Shown: in pieces, positions 37,807-46,507 of the stretch
How positions within the stretch are numbered: position 1 is the stretch's first letter
Layout of the letters: every line of letters starts with the position of its first letter
DNA from: Candidatus Nezhaarchaeota archaeon
Lineage (GTDB): Archaea; Thermoproteota; Methanomethylicia; Nezhaarchaeales; B40-G2
Length of the DNA: 48,830 nucleotides
NCBI GenBank assembly: GCA_026413605.1
Contig: JAOAKM010000005.1
Location: 1 to 48,830, forward strand
Direction: 5' to 3'
Translations under genes and position numbers: made by a program
The notes under the pieces: generated by a model
Told to the model about the DNA's origin: nothing
Databases searched by the model: none
What the model saw: the letters and a program-made list of their open reading frames with translations, nothing else

Positions 37807-40359
37807 TCACCCTGTAAAGACTAGAATATCGCCTCCGTAGAGGAGGATGTTGGTGGTCCACGCTACACCGTTAACGGGGTATATTTCGATGGTGCAGTTT
37901 CGATAGGGCGATAGGGCCCGATCTGAGAGCGCTACTAGTATCTCCTCAGCCCCAGTGGCTTCAGCTCTACCAAGCAAGGAGCCCTCCGAGGAATAGACCT
38001 TAATAACTTGGCCGCTGCCCACCCCTTTAATCACGATCCTGTCCTTACTGTAGATTGTTAAGTAGTAGCCCGTAGGAAGTGAGGGTAGCCCTACTCCGCT
38101 TAACTTAATCCAGACGTTGCTCGTAGACGCTTCACGGCTTAGGCAAGCTAAGGCCAGCGCCACGAAGACCCTGCTGCCAGGACTTACTACGCCCTCTAGG
38201 CTTACCTGAACCTCCCTAAGCCCAAGGGTCCTACCGCCTAAATCCTCACGCCAGACAGTCTTCCAAGCTCCGTCCTTACACACCATGACTAAGGCCTCCC
38301 AGGCCCCTCTGGGGCCATCGTAGCCGTCCTCAATCCTAAAGGCGATGTACGGAGGGCCGGGGAGGTCTTTTGGCACATATACTTCATGAATTACTCCCCC
38401 CCACTCCCCGGCTAGTGGCGTAGAGGCCCTGTAGGAGATCACTACGTCGGCTAGGGCTTGAGAGCTGGTTCTTCGAGCCTCGAAGCGGTCTGAGGTTGAG
38501 AAGAATAGGTAGCTTGACGATGTAGCTAACGTGGAGGAGTATTTAACTAGAGTAGGTGCCGCCCTTACATCTAGCACTAAAAAGCTTCTGCTTAGCGCTC
38601 CCTTCTTCGCCTCCGCGACTACTTCAGCTATATACCTACCTTCAGAGGCCTTACCAGCTCGAATTATTAGCTCTGAATTAAGGGGGAGGGTTCCCGAGGG
38701 CCTAGAGAACTCATGGGACACCTTCTGAGGCTTACTTACGAGCTTAAGCGCTGCCTCGATAGCTGAGCCCGCCGACTGGGTGTGTACAAACACACGAATT
38801 TTCTGAGGAGGGCCTTCGCTTCTGAGCAGTACGTAGTTTCTGCTAACCTCCATGCTTACTTTAGGTAGCGACTTCGGAACGTGGGGGAGCTTAGTTAGCC
38901 TAAGGCTGCCCTCACATACGAAGGCCGCCTTCCCTAGCTTAGTGGCAACTACGGCTTCGCAGTTAGGGAGCTCCATTACCACCGACGAGTTAAGTAGCTT
39001 AGGCCTTGAGCCCTGGAAGAGGGCGAGGGACCATACCTTGAGGAGGTAGTCCCTAAACCACCCTGTCTCCTCTACCGGTGGCTCAGAGTAGCCGAAGCGG
39101 GCAACCAGCTCATTGAACACTACTCTCCCCTGAGGGTCTATGCACATGACGTGAAACTGACGATCGTACGAGCCTGAGGCTATAGTGAAGTAGAAGATGG
39201 CTATTCCTCCTTCAGTGAACTCTAGGTCTTGAGCGACGAAATAGTCCGATGCCACAGGTGGCTTTACTGAGATGATACCTATGCTATTAAAAGACAGGTC
39301 GTAGAGCTCAAGTCTAATTTCGCTATATACTCGAGAAGCTAAGGCCACAATGCCGCGGTCAGCGTCTACCCAGGCTGTAAAGTAACTTCCACCTAGTGAA
39401 GATAGCTGCTTACCTCTACTATACAAAGCCACCTGACTGCTCGTAGCTATGATCGTTAGCTCGCCGTCACTCCTTAAATAGGACCTCCGCCCGTCGTCGG
39501 TGATCCTAAGGAGAATGGAGCCGGTGTTAATATCGACTGCGTGAATGTGACTACGCCCTAAGGTATAGGTCTTAACGTAAATAGTCCCCGTCTCCTCGAC
39601 ACAAATGTATGGCCTAACCTCGCTACTAAAACCGGGGGTGCTCCATGCAAGCGTGCCGTCCCCCCTAACAGCCTTTAGGTGGTCGCCGTCTACGTAGATG
39701 ACGGTGCCCGAGAAGGCTACAAGACCCTGAACCCCCCGCTCCGCTCTCGTAGAAACCTTGGGGTAGCCGCTCCAGTCGTAAACTATGAGGAGGAGGCCAT
39801 CAGTCCAGGCGACTAATTCCTCACTTGCTGCCACTAGGTAACGCGAGGACTTTGTAGGTATGCTTATTGACGTGAACTCGGGCCATTCTCTAAGAAGCCA
39901 TTCCTGGCTTCGCGAACCTTGAGAGAAGTAGCGGTTATCTAGCTCCGCCGTGAATATGTTGCCTCTGCTTGTAACTAGGCTTACGGAAGAAGGTTGATTA
40001 TTCAAAGGTACACTTAGTATTGATGCGTTCAGCCCTGGGGGGATGGTGTAATTGACGCTAAATAATAAGGAGCTCCCGCCTGGCTGAGTAATAACGACGT
40101 ACGCCACCTGAATACTTAGAGGAGAGGGGTTAGTGGCAGTTACCACTAGCCTTTCCCCGTCCTTAGTGTAAAAAGCCCTGAGCTCCTCGGCGGCCTTAAA
40201 GGAGAGGGCGGCTTGAAACTCCCTCAAGGTATCAACGTAGGCCCTATGCTCCCTCTGAATAATCATTAAGCCGGTCACCATGGATATGAAGAGGAGCATT
40301 AGGACGAGGCCGCCAACAACACTGCTAACTGCCAAGTTATTCTTGAGCTGGCGTTTCAA
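37807..40359 (-). CDS. Large membrane-anchored multidomain protein of the pilus operon (possible tip adhesin)
   Basis: No named family. The 850-aa TTG-start protein opens KRQLKNNLAVSSVVGG, then a hydrophobic helix (about 9-32), the shape of an archaeal pilin N-terminus, although no clean KG/RG cleavage site is present. Next come a beta domain (50-140), a beta-propeller-like region (about 150-500) with blades such as GDHLKAVRGDGTLAWSTPG and GRSHIHAVDINTGSIL, an Ig-like beta domain (about 515-610), a jelly-roll/lectin-like region (about 630-760) and a C-terminal beta domain. It overlaps the third pilin gene by 23 nt and sits 4 nt before the ATPase gene. I infer a giant pilin-like subunit at the tip or surface. 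Confidence 0.72.
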   Translation of the reverse strand: MKRQLKNNLAVSSVVGGLVLMLLFISMVTGLMIIQREHRAYVDTLREFQAALSFKAAEELRAFYTKDGERLVVTATNPSPLSIQVAYVVITQPGGSSLLFSVNYTIPPGLNASILSVPLNNQPSSVSLVTSRGNIFTAELDNRYFSQGSRSQEWLLREWPEFTSISIPTKSSRYLVAASEELVAWTDGLLLIVYDWSGYPKVSTRAERGVQGLVAFSGTVIYVDGDHLKAVRGDGTLAWSTPGFSSEVRPYICVEETGTIYVKTYTLGRSHIHAVDINTGSILLRITDDGRRSYLRSDGELTIIATSSQVALYSRGKQLSSLGGSYFTAWVDADRGIVALASRVYSEIRLELYDLSFNSIGIISVKPPVASDYFVAQDLEFTEGGIAIFYFTIASGSYDRQFHVMCIDPQGRVVFNELVARFGYSEPPVEETGWFRDYLLKVWSLALFQGSRPKLLNSSVVMELPNCEAVVATKLGKAAFVCEGSLRLTKLPHVPKSLPKVSMEVSRNYVLLRSEGPPQKIRVFVHTQSAGSAIEAALKLVSKPQKVSHEFSRPSGTLPLNSELIIRAGKASEGRYIAEVVAEAKKGALSRSFLVLDVRAAPTLVKYSSTLATSSSYLFFSTSDRFEARRTSSQALADVVISYRASTPLAGEWGGVIHEVYVPKDLPGPPYIAFRIEDGYDGPRGAWEALVMVCKDGAWKTVWREDLGGRTLGLREVQVSLEGVVSPGSRVFVALALACLSREASTSNVWIKLSGVGLPSLPTGYYLTIYSKDRIVIKGVGSGQVIKVYSSEGSLLGRAEATGAEEILVALSDRALSPYRNCTIEIYPVNGVAWTTNILLYGGDILVFTG

Positions 40360-40771
40360 ATCTAAAGACCCCTCCGCTTGACGTGCGGACGATGAGCTCG
40401 TGCTTGAGCTTAGGGTTTAGAGGGATGTTGAGCTTAATTGGAAGCGCCTTGCCCGGGGGGATGGTAACCGCTGGGTTGAGTACCATCTTCGCGCCGTCGA
40501 CGTATACCTCCTCCACTTCAACACCGTACTGCCCAGCGTTAAATAGCCAAAGAGTGACTCCACCGCTAAAGTTGATGCTAATAAGTGCCACGTGCTCTAA
40601 TAAGCGCGCTCTATCGCGGCGCATGATAGCTATATAGCTCTCTAGCTCGTTCTTCGAAGACTGAGTAAACGCAGCTGCTATTACTGACATTAGCACTAGG
40701 ACTATGAAGCTTAGCGTTAAAGCGCTAATCACTTCTGAGGCCCCCCTCCTTATGCGCGTCGAAGCGTTCAT
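40337..40771 (-). CDS. Archaeal type IV pilin-like protein 3
   Basis: Small pilin-like protein (144 aa from ATG 40771; a TTG at 40789 would add six residues). It has a class III signal peptide: basic n-region TRIRRG, predicted prepilin-peptidase cut after RRG, then ASEVISALTLSFIVLVLMSV, the hydrophobic assembly helix. The E at +3 and the Ser at +2 fit archaeal pilins. The remainder is a beta sandwich (GGVTLWLFNAGQYGVEVEEVYVDG...). It overlaps the large protein gene by 23 nt. Confidence 0.8.
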   Translation of the reverse strand: MNASTRIRRGASEVISALTLSFIVLVLMSVIAAAFTQSSKNELESYIAIMRRDRARLLEHVALISINFSGGVTLWLFNAGQYGVEVEEVYVDGAKMVLNPAVTIPPGKALPIKLNIPLNPKLKHELIVRTSSGGVFRFETPAQE

Positions 40772-40776
40772 GGGCC

Positions 40777-41247
40777 CTACCCTTGACAAGTCACCATTGT
40801 AGAGTACACGGATAAAGAGCCGCCAGCCTCAACGAATACCCTCACTAAGTAAGACGAGCCTAGCTCGAAGTGGCTTGAGCTTAGCGTAAAGTAATTTCTC
40901 AGATCCTGCTCAGTAAGAGAGACTGTGCCGCCCGAGGCCACGGCAATCGAGAGGGCGCGGTTCGTTGAGTAGTACTTGTTAGGTGTATGTATGCCTACAT
41001 CAACAATTTTGACCGGAATAGTGCCGGTGTTTCTTAAGGTGATGTGGAAGTACACGCTATTACCAAGCTTAAGCACCCCCGCGTCCACTATTACCAAGCT
41101 GACTACGCGCGAGGAGGACGATAAGTAGGAGGTTAAGTAAAGCCCGACGAAGCCGCTGAGCGCTAGGGCAACGCCGACCATGAGTAGCACTGACACTATG
41201 TAAGATACGCCTCTACTATGCTGGAAAAAGAAGAGGCGCAGGGTCAA
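40777..41247 (-). CDS. Archaeal type IV pilin-like protein 2
   Basis: A 156-aa pilin-like protein from TTG 41247. The n-region is unusual (MTLRLFFFQHSRG, hydrophobic and only weakly basic), then the cut-site-like SRG-VSYIV and the helix SVLLMVGVALALSGFVGLYL. The ectodomain is beta-rich and contains FHITLRNTGTIPVKIVDVGI, a pattern common to archaeal pilins and archaellins. It lies 6 nt after pilin 1 and 5 nt before the chosen ATG of pilin 3. Confidence 0.76.
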   Translation of the reverse strand: MTLRLFFFQHSRGVSYIVSVLLMVGVALALSGFVGLYLTSYLSSSSRVVSLVIVDAGVLKLGNSVYFHITLRNTGTIPVKIVDVGIHTPNKYYSTNRALSIAVASGGTVSLTEQDLRNYFTLSSSHFELGSSYLVRVFVEAGGSLSVYSTMVTCQG

Positions 41248-41253
41248 TGTAGC

Positions 41254-41679
41254 TTAGCCCCCTACACACACTGCCGTAGAGGTAAAGTTGCCCACATTAG
41301 TCATGATAATGACGCTGTAGCTCTTGCCGGGCGTAAAGCTGAGCGAAGGGTGGTTTTTGCTATCAATGGTTATTGAGAACGTAGCGCCTGCTGCCAACGT
41401 CCTGTTAACCACAGTGCTTAACACGCCTTTCTCATGCCGCACCTCGAGCCTCTCTACTAGAATCGCGGTGTTTCCAAGGTTTTTCAGAGAAAGTTGTAGA
41501 ATACTACCCCCCGAACTGCTCATGGCGGTGGCGATTATGCCTAGTGATGCCTGCTGAGAAGTAGCTGTGACGAAGTTTGAGATATACCAGTAGGTGAAGG
41601 AGCCTATCGTGATCGTGGCGGCCACCATAATCAACGTCGCTATTATCGGTGAGACTCCACGCTTCACCATAAGCGTCAA
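41254..41679 (-). CDS. Archaeal type IV pilin-like protein 1
   Basis: First gene of the pilus run. The 141-aa protein has the clearest class III signal of the set: VKRG followed by VSPIIATLIMVAATITIGSF, matching the archaeal pilin N-terminal domain (DUF1628 type) with cleavage after KRG. The ectodomain is a beta sandwich with LSLKNLGNTAILVERLEV. TTG 41679 has a GGTGA ribosome-binding site 5 nt upstream; ATG 41670 is an alternative. It is probably a structural subunit or initiator of the pilus. Confidence 0.84.
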   Translation of the reverse strand: MTLMVKRGVSPIIATLIMVAATITIGSFTYWYISNFVTATSQQASLGIIATAMSSSGGSILQLSLKNLGNTAILVERLEVRHEKGVLSTVVNRTLAAGATFSITIDSKNHPSLSFTPGKSYSVIIMTNVGNFTSTAVCVGG

Positions 41680-41731
41680 CTATGTCACCGCCTACCTGCT
41701 CTAAGTGGGTCTTTTAACCCCTGCTAACGCG

Positions 41732-42259
41732 CTAGCGCTTCATACGGTCGAGCATTCGTTCAAAGGTCCACCTAATAGCGTTCCTAATCTCCCTTATCCT
41801 ACGCTCATCCACGACGTTCTTTACCACTATACACTTCAGCCTCTCGCCCTCAGTCTGTACTTGGTAGTCCATCACCCGCTCGGGGTCAAGAAGGCCCCTC
41901 TCGGCAGACTCCTTATCCCTAGCCTTCATCGCCTCTAGCACTTTATCAATGAAGAAGGCCTTGAACGGAGGGGTGTTCACGTCGAACGAGAGCTCAGGGG
42001 AGGGCTCGATTCTAATAGAGTCCAAGCCTATGAAGATTTTGCCTAAGACCCTGCCCTCCCTAGTCATCACTGACATCACCCCTTCCTCTACTCTTCGAGG
42101 CTCCAGCAGCTCAGCAGCCTGCTTGAAGCTATCTCTAGAAAGCGCCTCGTCAACTACCTTAGCTAGGGACTTTAGCACGTTAATCTCTCTTTGGAGACTA
42201 GAAATACGCTCTTCCAAGTATTTCTTTAGCTCAGCTAGCTCCTTAATCGGCTCGCTCAA
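41732..42259 (-). CDS. Conserved archaeal protein with N-terminal coiled coil
   Basis: A 175-aa protein I cannot name. Residues 1-45 form a coiled coil (ELKKYLEERISSLQREINVLKS), residues 60-95 a beta-rich segment (SVMTREGRVLGKIFIGLDSIRIEP), followed by a helical/beta C-terminus (FFIDKVLEAMKARD, LKCIVVKNVVDERRIREIRNAIRWTFERML). No membrane segment. It precedes the pilus operon on the same strand with a 52-nt gap and follows the nitroreductase by 39 nt, so it may belong to the same transcript. Confidence 0.65.
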   Translation of the reverse strand: MSEPIKELAELKKYLEERISSLQREINVLKSLAKVVDEALSRDSFKQAAELLEPRRVEEGVMSVMTREGRVLGKIFIGLDSIRIEPSPELSFDVNTPPFKAFFIDKVLEAMKARDKESAERGLLDPERVMDYQVQTEGERLKCIVVKNVVDERRIREIRNAIRWTFERMLDRMKR

Positions 42260-42298
42260 GAAGCCACGTCCCCCACAGTGAAAGTAGGAGAAAAAGCG

Positions 42299-42820
42299 CT
42301 AGAACTGATCAAAGTGCAGCACTTCGCTTAGCGGCCTTCGAGGAGGAGGAGCTGGGTGCTCAGCAGGCCTCCCTATGGGAAGTATGGCGATAGGCCTCAC
42401 TCCGCTCGGAAGTTTTAGCAGCCTAGCTACTCCCTCATCGTGAAAAGCCCCCACCCAGCAACTACCAAGCCCGCTTGCATGGGCTGCTAGGAGCAGGTTC
42501 TCTACGGCAGCTGATACATCGCATATACAGTACAGGCTCCTACCCCTAACGCCATAGATGCTAGAGGACCTCCTCTCGTTAGCACAGGCGACAACTACTA
42601 CAGGCGCTTCAGTTATCCACCACTGATGAAGGGCTTCGGCGGCTAATCTCTCCTTAATTTTCTCGTCTCTTACTATTACAAATTCCCAGGGCTGAAGGTT
42701 TCCAGCTGAAGGAGCCCATGAAGCTAATTCGAGCAGAGCCTCTAGCTCAGAGTCGCTAATCATAGAGGTGAAGTAAGATCTAATGCTCCTACGCGTCTTA
42801 ATGGCCTCAACTACATCCAT
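42299..42820 (-). CDS. Nitroreductase-family FMN oxidoreductase
   Basis: A 173-aa flavoprotein using FMN and NAD(P)H or a similar donor. It starts VVEAIKTRRSIRSYF, has the phosphate/FMN-binding ASWAPSAGNLQPWEF and ends with AILPIGRPAEHP, all typical of the nitroreductase superfamily. The short length and single domain are normal. Its natural substrate cannot be inferred. It is on the minus strand between the transglutaminase-like and coiled-coil genes. Confidence 0.9.
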   Translation of the reverse strand: MDVVEAIKTRRSIRSYFTSMISDSELEALLELASWAPSAGNLQPWEFVIVRDEKIKERLAAEALHQWWITEAPVVVVACANERRSSSIYGVRGRSLYCICDVSAAVENLLLAAHASGLGSCWVGAFHDEGVARLLKLPSGVRPIAILPIGRPAEHPAPPPRRPLSEVLHFDQF

Positions 42821-42871
42821 AGACTCTCTGGCTAACTAAGCCTGACACCCTTAATTAATTTTAGTAGCAGA

Positions 42872-43960
42872 CTACCGAGGCTTCAACACTTCGTAGTGCA
42901 CTAGGTAGGCATTATGCTCCTCCAGCATCCTAAATAAGCCTAAGGTAGAAGCTACGTAGTCCCTCGAGGTCACGTTACCTTCGACTATCACCCCTCCGAT
43001 CCTAACCGCCGCGCCTTTAATATGGTTCAGGGGGTCCGGGGTAGTAACGAAGAGTCTCCCATCCCTCCAGTACGAGCTTACTCCTTTAAAGAAGGTGAAA
43101 TCGACGGGAAGCCAGCCCCAAGGGGGGATGTATACCATTGCCCACCCGTGCCCACTTAAGCCACTTCCGAAGTATCTATACCTCCCGCCAGCGTGAACGT
43201 GCTCATAGCTACGACCAGGCTCATACACCACCCCGTACTGAAGGAAGCTTGGTATGCGCACTGCTCTACACATAGCTATGAAGAGGTTAGCCCTGTCGTC
43301 GCAATCACCTTCCAAGCTAACCAAGGTCTGGTTTAAGTATTGAGCGATAGCGTCTCGCCGCTCGAGCGGATAGGCTAAGTTATCATCTATCCACTTCACG
43401 AACGCTAAGACTAATTCGAGCGTCGAGCCCTCCTTCGACCCGACCTCCTCTACGAGCCTGCTCACTAAGGGGTTAGTAAAGTCCCATAGCGGTGTTGCTA
43501 AGCAGAACTTATCCCTTAATTCTTGCGGAATGCTATCTACAGGTAGGGAGGCGTCCAGGGCTATTTCGAGGGGGGGAGGGTCTTGATGAGCTAGGTCTAC
43601 ATGTATAGTTACCTCTAGCTCATACTTAGAGCTAGGCGCCAATTGCTCATAGGAGCCATTAAGCCTAATAATAAGGTTGCCCTCTTCAGTCCACAGGAGC
43701 TCGTAGCTACTCGATGAGAAGTTCCCCACAGCCCACTTGACGCTTAGAACCCGTGTCCTTTGCCCTGTGTGATTGGGGAAAATAGAGGCTTTAAGGAACG
43801 GCTCAAGCGGTAGGGGCTCTGACCCGTTGTTAATCAGCACGATCTTAAGCGAGTACTCAAGGAGGAGAGGCTTAGTCGAGGGAGGGTAGGATATAAGGAG
43901 AGCTAGGGCTAAGGCAGTCGTAAGCAGCATTAACAGCACGGGGCGGAGGAGCTTAGACAA
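42872..43960 (-). CDS. Membrane-anchored transglutaminase-like protein
   Basis: The 362-aa protein has an N-terminal hydrophobic anchor or signal (about 6-24, VLLMLLTTALALALLISY), a beta domain (30-150) and a transglutaminase-like cysteine-protease fold: catalytic Cys in LEGDCDDRANLFIAMCRA, His in GLSGHGWAMVYI and Asp in WLPVDFTFFKG. The protein would face outside the cell, where such folds act as peptidases or crosslinkers. First gene upstream of the nitroreductase and the pilus run. Confidence 0.85.
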   Translation of the reverse strand: MSKLLRPVLLMLLTTALALALLISYPPSTKPLLLEYSLKIVLINNGSEPLPLEPFLKASIFPNHTGQRTRVLSVKWAVGNFSSSSYELLWTEEGNLIIRLNGSYEQLAPSSKYELEVTIHVDLAHQDPPPLEIALDASLPVDSIPQELRDKFCLATPLWDFTNPLVSRLVEEVGSKEGSTLELVLAFVKWIDDNLAYPLERRDAIAQYLNQTLVSLEGDCDDRANLFIAMCRAVRIPSFLQYGVVYEPGRSYEHVHAGGRYRYFGSGLSGHGWAMVYIPPWGWLPVDFTFFKGVSSYWRDGRLFVTTPDPLNHIKGAAVRIGGVIVEGNVTSRDYVASTLGLFRMLEEHNAYLVHYEVLKPR

Positions 43961-44068
43961 GACACCCTAGTACTGAGCTGCTAGGATAAATTCATTAGCT
44001 CACGACGTCCCTATAGTTCTCGAGGGATTCCTGCGCGCTACTTGTCTAATTTCACCTCATCGAGTTTA

Positions 44069-44076
44069 TTAATAAA
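44069..44076 (+). promoter_or_regulatory. TATA-like box of the 99-aa membrane protein/NRAMP-like operon
   Basis: TTAATAAA, inside the AT-rich TTTATTAATAAAT, lies 34 nt upstream of the TTG at 44103, the spacing typical for this window. Confidence 0.4.
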
Positions 44077-44102
44077 TCAGCCGAGAGTCGATAGGGTCCT
44101 CA

Positions 44103-44402
44103 TTGCTTGAAGAGGTAGGCTTGCTAGTTACCTACATCACCATGGGCCTAGCCCCGATAACTTACAATTTCTTCTTAGCTAAGCGAGCCTTGCTTAAGAA
44201 GAGGCCGGGGGGGTCAGCTGGGCTTAAGGAGGGGGAGGAGAAGAAGATAGGCCAGGAAGCAAAAAGCTTCACGCTTACCATCCCCTGCGGAGTAGGCCCT
44301 GTGCTTCTAACTAACGACCACGGCGACGCTGTCTACCTAGGCGTTAACTCAGTGAGCACCTCGTACATTATTCACGTTAAGAGGGTGCTCAGTCAAGGAT
44401 AG
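44103..44402 (+). CDS. Small single-helix membrane protein upstream of the NRAMP-like gene
   Basis: A 99-aa TTG-start protein with one hydrophobic segment (about 5-26, VGLLVTYITMGLAPITYNFF), a strongly charged linker (residues 27-53) and a small beta-rich end (FTLTIPCGVGPVLLTNDHGDAV). I know no family for it. It is 9 nt upstream of the transporter gene, so it may be an accessory subunit or regulator of it. Confidence 0.55.
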   Translation: MLEEVGLLVTYITMGLAPITYNFFLAKRALLKKRPGGSAGLKEGEEKKIGQEAKSFTLTIPCGVGPVLLTNDHGDAVYLGVNSVSTSYIIHVKRVLSQG

Positions 44403-44411
44403 ACCTCGGGC

Positions 44412-45734
44412 GTGAGGAGGTTGGAGAGGAAGACCAGTGATACGCTCGAGCTATTTACCTCTGGAGTAGTGGCAGGGATATCGAATATAGATGCCTGTGC
44501 TATTCTATGCTTGCTCTCAATAAGCTCGATCTACGGCTTCTCGCTCCTGTGGGCGTTGATGCTAGGCCTGCTCATATACATTGTCGTTCTTCAGCTAACT
44601 TCTGAGCTCGCGTTAGTAACTGGGAAGGGGTTCGCCGAAAACCTTAAGAGCAATGCGTGCGCCCACAAGGTTTCGCTCATAGTGCTACTATCAGTAGCTG
44701 CTAATCTATCTCTCCTCTCAGTTCAAGTGAGCGGGATGGCTATCTCGCTGGCAAGCCTCTTCGACTTGCCGCTCACCATTGCTATTGCAGCCTCAGCCGC
44801 TATCATCTTCACGACTTCGAGCCTTAAGCCATGCAACTTAGTGGACAAGGTGCTAGTGGTCCTATGTGTCATCGCTTTCTCAGCGGTGGTACTTAAGGCG
44901 CCTCCAGACTACCGGGCTGTAGTAGCTGGGCTCGTATCTCCTGGGTTGTCAATAGAGGCTGAATACTGGGTGGCCGCGATAGCCATGATGGGCATCTCTG
45001 TAGGGCCCAACATTATCTTCTACGAGGCGAGCGATTTAGTCGAGAAGGGCATTAAGGAAGAGGCGCTGCTGAAGGCGCTAACCAGCATCATAGTAGGCGT
45101 TCTAGTCTGCTTAGTTATCTGCCTAGCGATTATGACCTATGGCGCTGCCCTGCCGCCGATTCCAGAAGACCTAACTACGGCCATTAAGGCCTCGATCTCC
45201 ACCTTTGGGCGAGCCTTTACCACGATCTTCCTAATAGGACTCCTCGCCTCCTCACTCCTAGCTGCAATTGTAACCCATCAGTCCACCGTAGCCTTGCTTT
45301 CAGAGGTATACGGATGGAGGGGGGTCGGGGCGCGGAGGGATAGTAAGGCTTGGGTGGTGTGGGTGGCCATTATAACCATCGCTAGCACCATCCCAGTGCT
45401 AGTGGTGTCTAAGTTAGTCAAGCTAGCCTTGGCCGCAGCCGTTATAAATAGCATCGCCGCCATTCCACTACTCAACTACCTAGTTAAGTTGTGCACAGAC
45501 CCCTCGTTAATGGGTGGTATAGAGGTTAAGAGGGGGATGAAAGTAACGTTACAAATAGCGGTGGGGACGTCCATAGCCGTAAACGCAGGAGGTATTTTGA
45601 TAATAGTAGCCAGTAGGCCTCTACTAGGCTACATCACCCTCCCCGCTGACTTACTCATCCTAGCCGCCGGAGCCGCTTTAACGGCACTGATCATTAAGAG
45701 GTTAAGCTTTATCAAGAAGGGTGGTGCTAGGTAG
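44412..45734 (+). CDS. NRAMP-superfamily transporter with non-canonical metal site
   Basis: A 440-aa membrane protein with about 11 helices. GFSLLWALMLGLLIYIVVLQL and LALVTGKGFAENLK match the TM2-TM3 region of NRAMP (MntH) metal transporters. However, the metal-binding TM1 motif DPGN is replaced by DACA (27-30) and the TM6 motif with MPH by SVGPNIIFYEAS, so the key Asn and Met ligands are missing. It may carry Mg2+, Al3+ or another substrate, or no metal. GTG start; the gene follows the 99-aa gene by 9 nt. Confidence 0.75.
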   Translation: MRRLERKTSDTLELFTSGVVAGISNIDACAILCLLSISSIYGFSLLWALMLGLLIYIVVLQLTSELALVTGKGFAENLKSNACAHKVSLIVLLSVAANLSLLSVQVSGMAISLASLFDLPLTIAIAASAAIIFTTSSLKPCNLVDKVLVVLCVIAFSAVVLKAPPDYRAVVAGLVSPGLSIEAEYWVAAIAMMGISVGPNIIFYEASDLVEKGIKEEALLKALTSIIVGVLVCLVICLAIMTYGAALPPIPEDLTTAIKASISTFGRAFTTIFLIGLLASSLLAAIVTHQSTVALLSEVYGWRGVGARRDSKAWVVWVAIITIASTIPVLVVSKLVKLALAAAVINSIAAIPLLNYLVKLCTDPSLMGGIEVKRGMKVTLQIAVGTSIAVNAGGILIIVASRPLLGYITLPADLLILAAGAALTALIIKRLSFIKKGGAR

Positions 45735-45742
45735 TTAGCGGC

Positions 45743-46507
45743 ATGTCGCTTAAGGTAGGCTGCTGTGGCTGGGCTGTCAAGGGGGGGATGGAGGCGTATT
45801 TTCGCGAGTTCTCGCTAATTGAGCTCCAAAGCACCTTCTATAGGCTGCCCGATCTATCAACCGCGATTAAGTGGAGGGAGATGGCTCCTAGCGGCTTCGA
45901 GTTCTCCTTAAAGAGCTGGCAGGCTATTACGCACCCAGTAACAAGCCCGACTTGGAGGAAGGCTAAGGTAAAGATAGACCCTAGCAAAGCTGAGCGCTAT
46001 GGGTACTTAAAGCCGACGAGCGAAAACTTCGAGGCATGGAGTAAGACGCTAGAAATCGCCCTAGCCCTAAGGGCTCGGGTAGTAGTCGTACAGCTACCTC
46101 CATCCATGGATGCATCGAACGAAAACGTTAGCAACCTAAGGGGCTTCTTCTCAACGATAGATCGCCGGGGCGTAACGATAGGAGTCGAGTTTAGGCATAG
46201 CTCTTGGAGGCCAGAGGTGGTCTCTAAGATATGCCGTGAGCTAGACGTAGTACATATAGTAGACCCATTCAAGGATGAGGCTGCTACGAAGGATAAGGAG
46301 CTAGTGTACTATAGGCTGCATGGCTTAGGTGAGCGCGTGTACGTGTACGATTATAGTGATGAGGAGCTAGCTAAGCTATGGGGTAACTGGGTTAAGCCGC
46401 TATTAGACCAGGAGAAGCAGGTCTATGTGCTCTTCAACAACACGGCGATGGCAAAAAATGCGAAAAGGCTACTAGAGCTCTGTATAGGGTCAGGAGCCGA
46501 TCGCTAG
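45743..46507 (+). CDS. DUF72 (YecE-like) TIM-barrel protein
   Basis: A 254-aa protein of the DUF72 family, widespread in archaea and bacteria but without a settled biochemical role. The family blocks are [71 protein letters not shown] and [16 protein letters not shown]. Start [11 protein letters not shown] is the usual one. It follows the NRAMP-like gene by 8 nt and overlaps the convergent thermosome gene by 4 nt. Confidence 0.93.
   Translation: MSLKVGCCGWAVKGGMEAYFREFSLIELQSTFYRLPDLSTAIKWREMAPSGFEFSLKSWQAITHPVTSPTWRKAKVKIDPSKAERYGYLKPTSENFEAWSKTLEIALALRARVVVVQLPPSMDASNENVSNLRGFFSTIDRRGVTIGVEFRHSSWRPEVVSKICRELDVVHIVDPFKDEAATKDKELVYYRLHGLGERVYVYDYSDEELAKLWGNWVKPLLDQEKQVYVLFNNTAMAKNAKRLLELCIGSGADR

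Noticed and set aside
34598-41679. The pilin/ATPase/platform cluster as an archaellum (arl/fla) operon.
   Set aside because: ArlC/D/E, ArlF, ArlG and ArlH genes are absent and the pilins are not archaellin-like in number or arrangement.
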